This document shows, one piece after another, positions 7,650-10,800 of a stretch of 10,800 nucleotides of DNA. This DNA comes from Akkermansiaceae bacterium UBA5020. Lineage in GTDB: Bacteria; Verrucomicrobiota; Verrucomicrobiia; Verrucomicrobiales; DEV007. Every line of letters starts with the position of its first letter. Position 1 is the stretch's first letter. The position numbers were made by a program, and so were the translations under genes. The stretch lies in NCBI GenBank assembly GCA_002396885.1, contig DGXY01000103.1, forward strand, positions 89,538 to 100,337, written 5' to 3'. The notes under the pieces were generated by a model that did not search any database, was not told the DNA's origin, and worked only from the letters and a program-made list of their open reading frames with translations.

Positions 7650-8606
7650 ATGAACTTCCGCCTACTCGCCTCACCTCTCCTGATCACCGGCGGACTCGTC
7701 CTTGCGGTGGGTGGCTTTGTTTCACTGAATAACGACGCCACCCCGGTCCGCCACAGTCACAATGCCTTCGCCGTGCAGGGATCCGCCTACGGAAAACTCC
7801 TCGCACGCCTCTCAGAGACGACGATCGACCGCGTCTGGCACCTCGGTGTCGAGCAAATCGTCCCTCACTACATGTCCGGCATCGAGCACGAAGAAGACCA
7901 CTCCTCCCCAAAGAAAGCCGGCCAACCCGCTCTCGCGGCTGCGACCAAAGCTTCACTGGAGAAACCCAGGACGCCCCTCCAAAACGGAAAACGCTGGTTT
8001 CAAGACCGGGTCATCGCCCAGCATCACCGGACGAATCCCAACGGCCTGAGCGACCGACACCTCGCCACCGTCTACCGTGACATCGAAGAGATGCTGCTGC
8101 GAAGTTTCAAACTGGATCCCACGCACTACGGCGCCTACGATTCCTACCACCTCTTCCTCACCACCCATGATTTCGGAGGAAATCCGATGGCGAATGCCCA
8201 GGCGGTCAAAGTCGCCCAGTTTGCCATGGCTGCCGCCTATCAGGAAACCGAAGACCCGGAACCCTGGCTTACCGCGGCCGCAGCGGGGATGAACCTCTAC
8301 CTCATGGATGCAGCCCCCTACACGAAGAAAAACCAAACGATTCCCATTGAGATCGTCAAAGAATATCGCGAGAAGATCGGCTACTGCCTTGCAAAATTCG
8401 ACGAGGTCCAGCAGATGGCGGAAGCCAATGGAAATTGGGACCGCCTCTCGACCGAGCGCCAGATGGAAATCGCCGAGCGCAGCCTCTTTTCGAAACGGAC
8501 CTTCCAACAATTCGATGCCATGATCGCCCGCGCGGAACCTTCTTCCAGTCCCGCGGATCCGAATGGCGCCGTCGTGAAGAGCGAGGATTCGGACGATAAG
8601 CCCTGA
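7650..8606 (+). CDS. Membrane-anchored protein, ABC operon partner
   Basis: This 318-residue protein has one N-terminal hydrophobic segment (about residues 6-25) and a polar remainder predicted to lie outside the membrane. ATG 7650 is preferred over upstream ATGs in the open frame. It has a good Shine-Dalgarno match (GAGGG at 7636-7640, 9 bases upstream) and starts two bases after the permease stop. The body is mostly helical, with many Ala, Glu and Arg. It contains a His/Glu/Asp-rich patch (H-E-E-D-H near residue 76), a possible metal site but not diagnostic. The helical portion (about 130-290), with repeated aromatic and small residues, may be TPR-like. The C-terminus is Ser/Pro/Asp-rich and probably disordered. 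I recognise no family; position suggests a dedicated component of the ABC exporter. Confidence 0.82.
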   Translation: MNFRLLASPLLITGGLVLAVGGFVSLNNDATPVRHSHNAFAVQGSAYGKLLARLSETTIDRVWHLGVEQIVPHYMSGIEHEEDHSSPKKAGQPALAAATKASLEKPRTPLQNGKRWFQDRVIAQHHRTNPNGLSDRHLATVYRDIEEMLLRSFKLDPTHYGAYDSYHLFLTTHDFGGNPMANAQAVKVAQFAMAAAYQETEDPEPWLTAAAAGMNLYLMDAAPYTKKNQTIPIEIVKEYREKIGYCLAKFDEVQQMAEANGNWDRLSTERQMEIAERSLFSKRTFQQFDAMIARAEPSSSPADPNGAVVKSEDSDDKP

Positions 8607-8645
8607 TCGTCCTCTCAAATGGCGAATCCTTCGCCCGCCCCCTCG

Positions 8646-8674
8646 AAAGCCCTCCTGCAAAGGTGGGCTTTTTT
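8646..8674 (+). terminator. Rho-independent terminator with GCAA tetraloop
   Basis: AAAGCCC (8646-8652) pairs with GGGCTTT (8665-8671), and CCT (8654-8656) with AGG (8661-8663), separated by one T/T mismatch (8653/8664). The loop GCAA (8657-8660) is a stable GNRA tetraloop. A six-T run (8669-8674) overlaps and follows the stem. It lies 40 bases after the stop of the 318-residue gene and ends the ABC operon. Confidence 0.93.
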
Positions 8675-8840
8675 GTGCCCCGAAGACCCTCCGAGACCTT
8701 CATGCGACCTCCGGCAGCCCGCCGCCCGCCGTTCCATCAAGCATCCTCTTGCAGGCCCTCGAAACCCGGGCAGGCCGTAACGGAGGCCATTTAAACTCCC
8801 AATATCAAGAAATATTAAAATTTTCACATTTATCATCTGA
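8675..8840. other. Intergenic region without a recognisable gene
   Basis: Between the terminator and the PilT promoter, the first part (to about 8790) is GC-rich. It holds a repeated GCAGGCC (8751-8757 and 8770-8776) and a short open stretch from ATG 8702, but nothing convincing as a gene or structured RNA. The DNA then turns AT-rich towards the promoter. Confidence 0.5.
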
Positions 8841-8846
8841 ATTTTC

Positions 8847-8875
8847 TTGAATTATGGCAGTTATTATTTTAATAT
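8847..8875 (+). promoter_or_regulatory. Sigma70-type promoter of the PilT-like gene
   Basis: TTGAAT at 8847-8852 and TAATAT at 8870-8875 are separated by 17 bases in a strongly AT-rich block (about 8790-8900). Transcription would begin near 8882, leaving a leader of about 23 bases before ATG 8905. The promoter overlaps ATG 8854, which argues against that codon as the translation start. Confidence 0.6.
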
Positions 8876-8904
8876 TAATTATACTCCACATTGTTTTTAA
8901 CTGG

Positions 8905-10122
8905 ATGAATCCCAAAGCCCAAGCGCAAGCGCATTACATCATGAGCGAGATCTTCGCCGCGGCCGGGGCGAACAAGATTTCCGACATTCAATTCCGGAGT
9001 GGGAACTGGGTTTACTGCCACACGAAACGGGGTCTCGAAATCATCCGCCGACTCGGGGAGATCCCGTCCGAGGTGGTGATGAACGTCATCGAGTACCTCT
9101 ACAGCAGACAGGAGGCCGAAAGCGTCGGAGAATCCGCCTCCAAGCTGCAAAACCTCAAGGATGTGAAAGCGCGGCTCTTTGATGACAAGGTTGCCGACTT
9201 CAGCGCCGAAGGTTTCCCCCTTCCCGATGGGACGATCTCGGGACGGATGCGTGTCCAGGCCCATCTCAGCACCTCGGGCCCCGGCATCACCTGCCGGATT
9301 CTCAGTGACGAGATCGCCGATCTCAACACCCTCGGTCTTTCCACCGACACGACCCGTGCGGTTTGTGAGTTCATGAAGCGGCGCCAAGGCTTCGGTCTCG
9401 TCACCGGTCAGACCGGCTCGGGCAAGTCCACCACTCTGGCAGCGATTCTCGACTGGCTGCGTATGAACCATCCCCGCCACATCGTGACGGTGGAGGATCC
9501 CATCGAATACCGCTACTCCCGCTTCCTTCCCACGGTGGACGAAAGCGGCCAGCAACTTCCCTCTCCGGGTTTCTGCACCCAGCAGGAAGTCGGCAAACAT
9601 GTCGGTTCCTACAAGCAGGGCCTCAAAGATGCTCTCCGCAAGGCTCCCCACGTGATCCTCATCGGTGAAATCCGCGATCGCGAGACCATGGAAATCGCGA
9701 TCGAGGCCGCGCAGACCGGCCACGTTGTCATCTCCACTCTCCACACCAACGGGGCGGTCAAGACCCTCAGCCGTATCCTCGAGTTCTTTCCTCAGGAGCA
9801 ACACCGCTCCCTGCTCGGGCGTCTTTCCGAGATTCTCATGTTCATCCTTTCCCAAGGGCTCATCCCCACCGAGAACGGACGGGTTCTCAACTACGAGTTT
9901 CTACAAAACAACAGCTCGGCGGTGCGCTCGGGGATCTCCTCCTACGACGGTGCCGCCAAGTCGCTCGAGGACGCGATCCGCCACAGCGGAAACATCGAGT
10001 GGGATGCGAACCTCCGAAATCTCCTCAACATGGGCAAGATCACCCACACCGCCTACACCATGAACCGGATGAACGAGGAGGAGAGCGAGGAAATGCTCTT
10101 CATCCGCGGCAAGGCGAGCTGA
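8905..10122 (+). CDS. pilT: PilT-family type IV pilus ATPase
   Basis: This is a cytoplasmic hexameric motor ATPase of the PilT/GspE superfamily, probably driving pilus retraction. From ATG 8905 it has 405 residues. The N-terminal domain resembles PilT (A-N-K-I-S-D-I-Q-F, equivalent to the A-S-D-L-H-L region, and R-M-R-V-Q). Walker A is G-Q-T-G-S-G-K-S-T (168-176), the Asp box V-E-D-P-I-E (196-201), Walker B I-L-I-G-E-I-R-D (251-258), and the His box G-H-V-V-I-S-T-L-H-T (272-281). G-E-I-R-D and S-T-L-H-T favour PilT/PilU over the GspE/PilB extension motors. PilT proteins are usually about 345-380 residues; this one is longer, with an apparent insertion of about 20 residues (roughly 205-225) between the Asp box and the E-V-G-K motif. 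An in-frame ATG at 8854 would add 17 hydrophobic residues but overlaps the promoter. A pilin remnant and a pilin follow. Confidence 0.92.
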   Translation: MNPKAQAQAHYIMSEIFAAAGANKISDIQFRSGNWVYCHTKRGLEIIRRLGEIPSEVVMNVIEYLYSRQEAESVGESASKLQNLKDVKARLFDDKVADFSAEGFPLPDGTISGRMRVQAHLSTSGPGITCRILSDEIADLNTLGLSTDTTRAVCEFMKRRQGFGLVTGQTGSGKSTTLAAILDWLRMNHPRHIVTVEDPIEYRYSRFLPTVDESGQQLPSPGFCTQQEVGKHVGSYKQGLKDALRKAPHVILIGEIRDRETMEIAIEAAQTGHVVISTLHTNGAVKTLSRILEFFPQEQHRSLLGRLSEILMFILSQGLIPTENGRVLNYEFLQNNSSAVRSGISSYDGAAKSLEDAIRHSGNIEWDANLRNLLNMGKITHTAYTMNRMNEEESEEMLFIRGKAS

Positions 10123-10162
10123 GTCCATCAAGGAAATTCCCTACTGCCCCTCGGCCCATCAA

Positions 10163-10558
10163 ATGAATCTTTCCGTAGCCAGCCTCATCGCCGCCCTCCC
10201 CCTCGCCGAGACCACCCTCGTGGTGGCGGTTCTGCTGGGCTTGATCAGCGTTATCTTCATCGATGCCTCGGCCTACAAGGAAATTTCGAAACGCTCCAAG
10301 GGCATCCTGAACCTCTCCGACGGCCAGAAGAGCCAAAGTTCCTCCCAGAACCTCCACGTGCCCCACCACGGCGATGCTCTCGCCATGGCCGGCGAGAGGT
10401 GGCAAGTGCGGAAAACGAAAACAATCCTTTCCCCAAGCGCCGTTAAACGGAACCGGAGCGCCGATAGAGGCCTCGCTCTTCCTGGTTTACACGCCGGAAA
10501 AAACTCTCGACCGGGACCTTCGCGAACCGGCGCAGACAACAACAAAACAACCGCATAG
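10163..10558 (+). pseudogene. Divergent, probably decayed tandem copy of the downstream pilin
   Basis: This is a 131-residue frame whose first 76 codons align without a gap to the intact pilin starting 407 bases downstream: 44 of 76 residues are identical, including Met1 and Glu16 (+5). For codons 12-76, I count about 149 of 195 bases identical. Of 33 differing codons, 24 change the residue and 9 are silent, suggesting relaxed constraint. The basic leader is lost (N-L-S-V-A-S-L-I replaces K-L-N-N-L-K-K-Q), and the Gly before the cleavage site is Ala, so processing by a prepilin peptidase is doubtful. After codon 76 the frame becomes R/K/S/P-rich with no pilin-like features, as expected after a frameshift or junction. 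It starts 40 bases after the ATPase stop with no Shine-Dalgarno site. A functional divergent paralog remains possible. Confidence 0.7.
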
Positions 10559-10569
10559 CTAATACGATA

Positions 10570-10800
10570 ATGAAACTGAACAACCTCAAGAAACAAGCAG
10601 GTCTCACCCTCATCGAAGTCACCCTCGTGATCGCCGTTCTCCTCGGCCTCATCAGCGTGCTCTTCATCGGCGTCTCGGCCTACAAGGAAGGTTCCAACCG
10701 TTCCAAGTGCATCCTGAATATTTCCAACGTCCAGAAGGCCGTCCGTTCCTACCAGAACCTCTACGAGGTCAACACCGGCGCAGATCTCGCCATGGCCACG
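10570..10800 (+). CDS. Type IV pilin-like protein (3' end outside window)
   Basis: Seventy-seven codons are visible; the gene continues past the right edge. The leader is short and basic (K-L-N-N-L-K-K-Q-A) and ends in Gly11. Then come L-T-L-I-E with Glu at +5 and a hydrophobic helix (about 17-35), the standard class of prepilin with Leu at +1. Next comes S-A-Y-K-E-G-S-N-R-S-K-C-I-L-N-I and an amphipathic helix continuing the N-terminal spine. This reads as a major pilin or pseudopilin subunit, exported and cleaved by a prepilin peptidase, then polymerised by the machinery whose motor is encoded upstream. Cys47 could take part in a disulfide, but its partner would be beyond the window. No Shine-Dalgarno site is seen before ATG 10570, and no separate promoter is convincing, so it may be co-transcribed with the ATPase gene. 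Confidence 0.92.
   Translation, partial: MKLNNLKKQAGLTLIEVTLVIAVLLGLISVLFIGVSAYKEGSNRSKCILNISNVQKAVRSYQNLYEVNTGADLAMAT

Noticed and set aside
8751..8776. Repeated GCAGGCC in the intergenic region as a possible operator or small RNA
   Set aside because: The repeat is only seven bases, in GC-rich DNA, with no symmetric arrangement, nearby terminator or further copies.
8854..8904. A transmembrane anchor on the PilT-like ATPase
   Set aside because: The encoding bases are AT-rich promoter DNA, and the predicted transcript starts downstream of ATG 8854; ATG 8905 gives a normal PilT N-terminus.
8875..9855. A 326-codon open frame on the minus strand opposite the PilT-like gene
   Set aside because: The + strand frame has complete Walker A, Walker B, Asp and His boxes; the antisense product is a codon-bias shadow.
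10374..10562. An alternative 62-codon frame continuing the decayed pilin copy
   Set aside because: I looked for a frameshifted continuation of the pilin C-terminus, but this frame shows no recognisable pilin features. The intact gene's 3' end, needed for comparison, lies outside the window.
10560..10567. TAATACGA just before the pilin start, resembling the first bases of the phage T7 promoter
   Set aside because: Only eight bases match, the rest of the T7 promoter is absent, and it lies immediately at the start codon. Coincidence is the better explanation.

Overview
The window looks like chromosomal DNA of a GC-rich Gram-negative bacterium, most likely a Verrucomicrobiota member. Three things point that way. 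Coding DNA is strongly C/G-ending. Clear Shine-Dalgarno sites are missing in front of most starts. The pilin at the right end has a leader and helix (G-L-T-L-I-E, then a TLVIAVLLGLIS-type stretch and ...SAYKEGSNRSKC) of the kind I recall from verrucomicrobial pilins. The taxonomic call is inference from recalled families; no search was run. Every supported gene is on the + strand.

Region 1 (about 1-6050) is one tightly packed six-gene operon. It has an AT-rich promoter at its left end and a GC-rich hairpin at its right end. The first three genes encode signal-peptide proteins with no recognised enzymatic motif (349, 211 and 341 aa). The next three encode proteins with type IV prepilin-like N-termini: a 161-aa protein (RG|SALIE), a 177-aa protein (AG|FTLIE) and a 675-aa PilX/GspK-like protein (RG|YATMA, no Glu5). 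Junctions are short or overlapping (ATGA at 1882-1885, TAATG at 3956-3960). The simplest reading is that the operon makes a minor-pilin (tip or priming) complex plus exported partner proteins for a pilus or pseudopilus.

Region 2 (about 6060-8675) is a three-gene ABC operon: a 227-aa ATPase, a 253-aa six-helix permease, and a 318-aa membrane-anchored protein with an extracytoplasmic domain. It ends in a strong Rho-independent terminator with a GCAA tetraloop. The substrate cannot be read from sequence.

Region 3 (about 8840-10800) holds a PilT-family secretion/retraction ATPase, then two pilin-like reading frames in tandem. The first (10163-10558) is a divergent, probably decayed copy of the second. 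The second (from 10570) is an intact-looking type IV pilin cut off by the window edge. The ATPase probably starts at 8905 rather than at the upstream ATG at 8854, because the upstream codons overlap a good promoter.

Together regions 1 and 3 look like parts of a type IV pilus-like machine: minor pilins and exported accessory proteins, a motor, and a major pilin. The ABC operon between them has its own promoter region and terminator and may be unrelated. The most unusual observations are the tandem pilin copy, the mixed secreted-protein/pseudopilin operon, and the large pseudopilin with a possible beta-solenoid segment. I saw no tRNA, rRNA, CRISPR array or insertion sequence.
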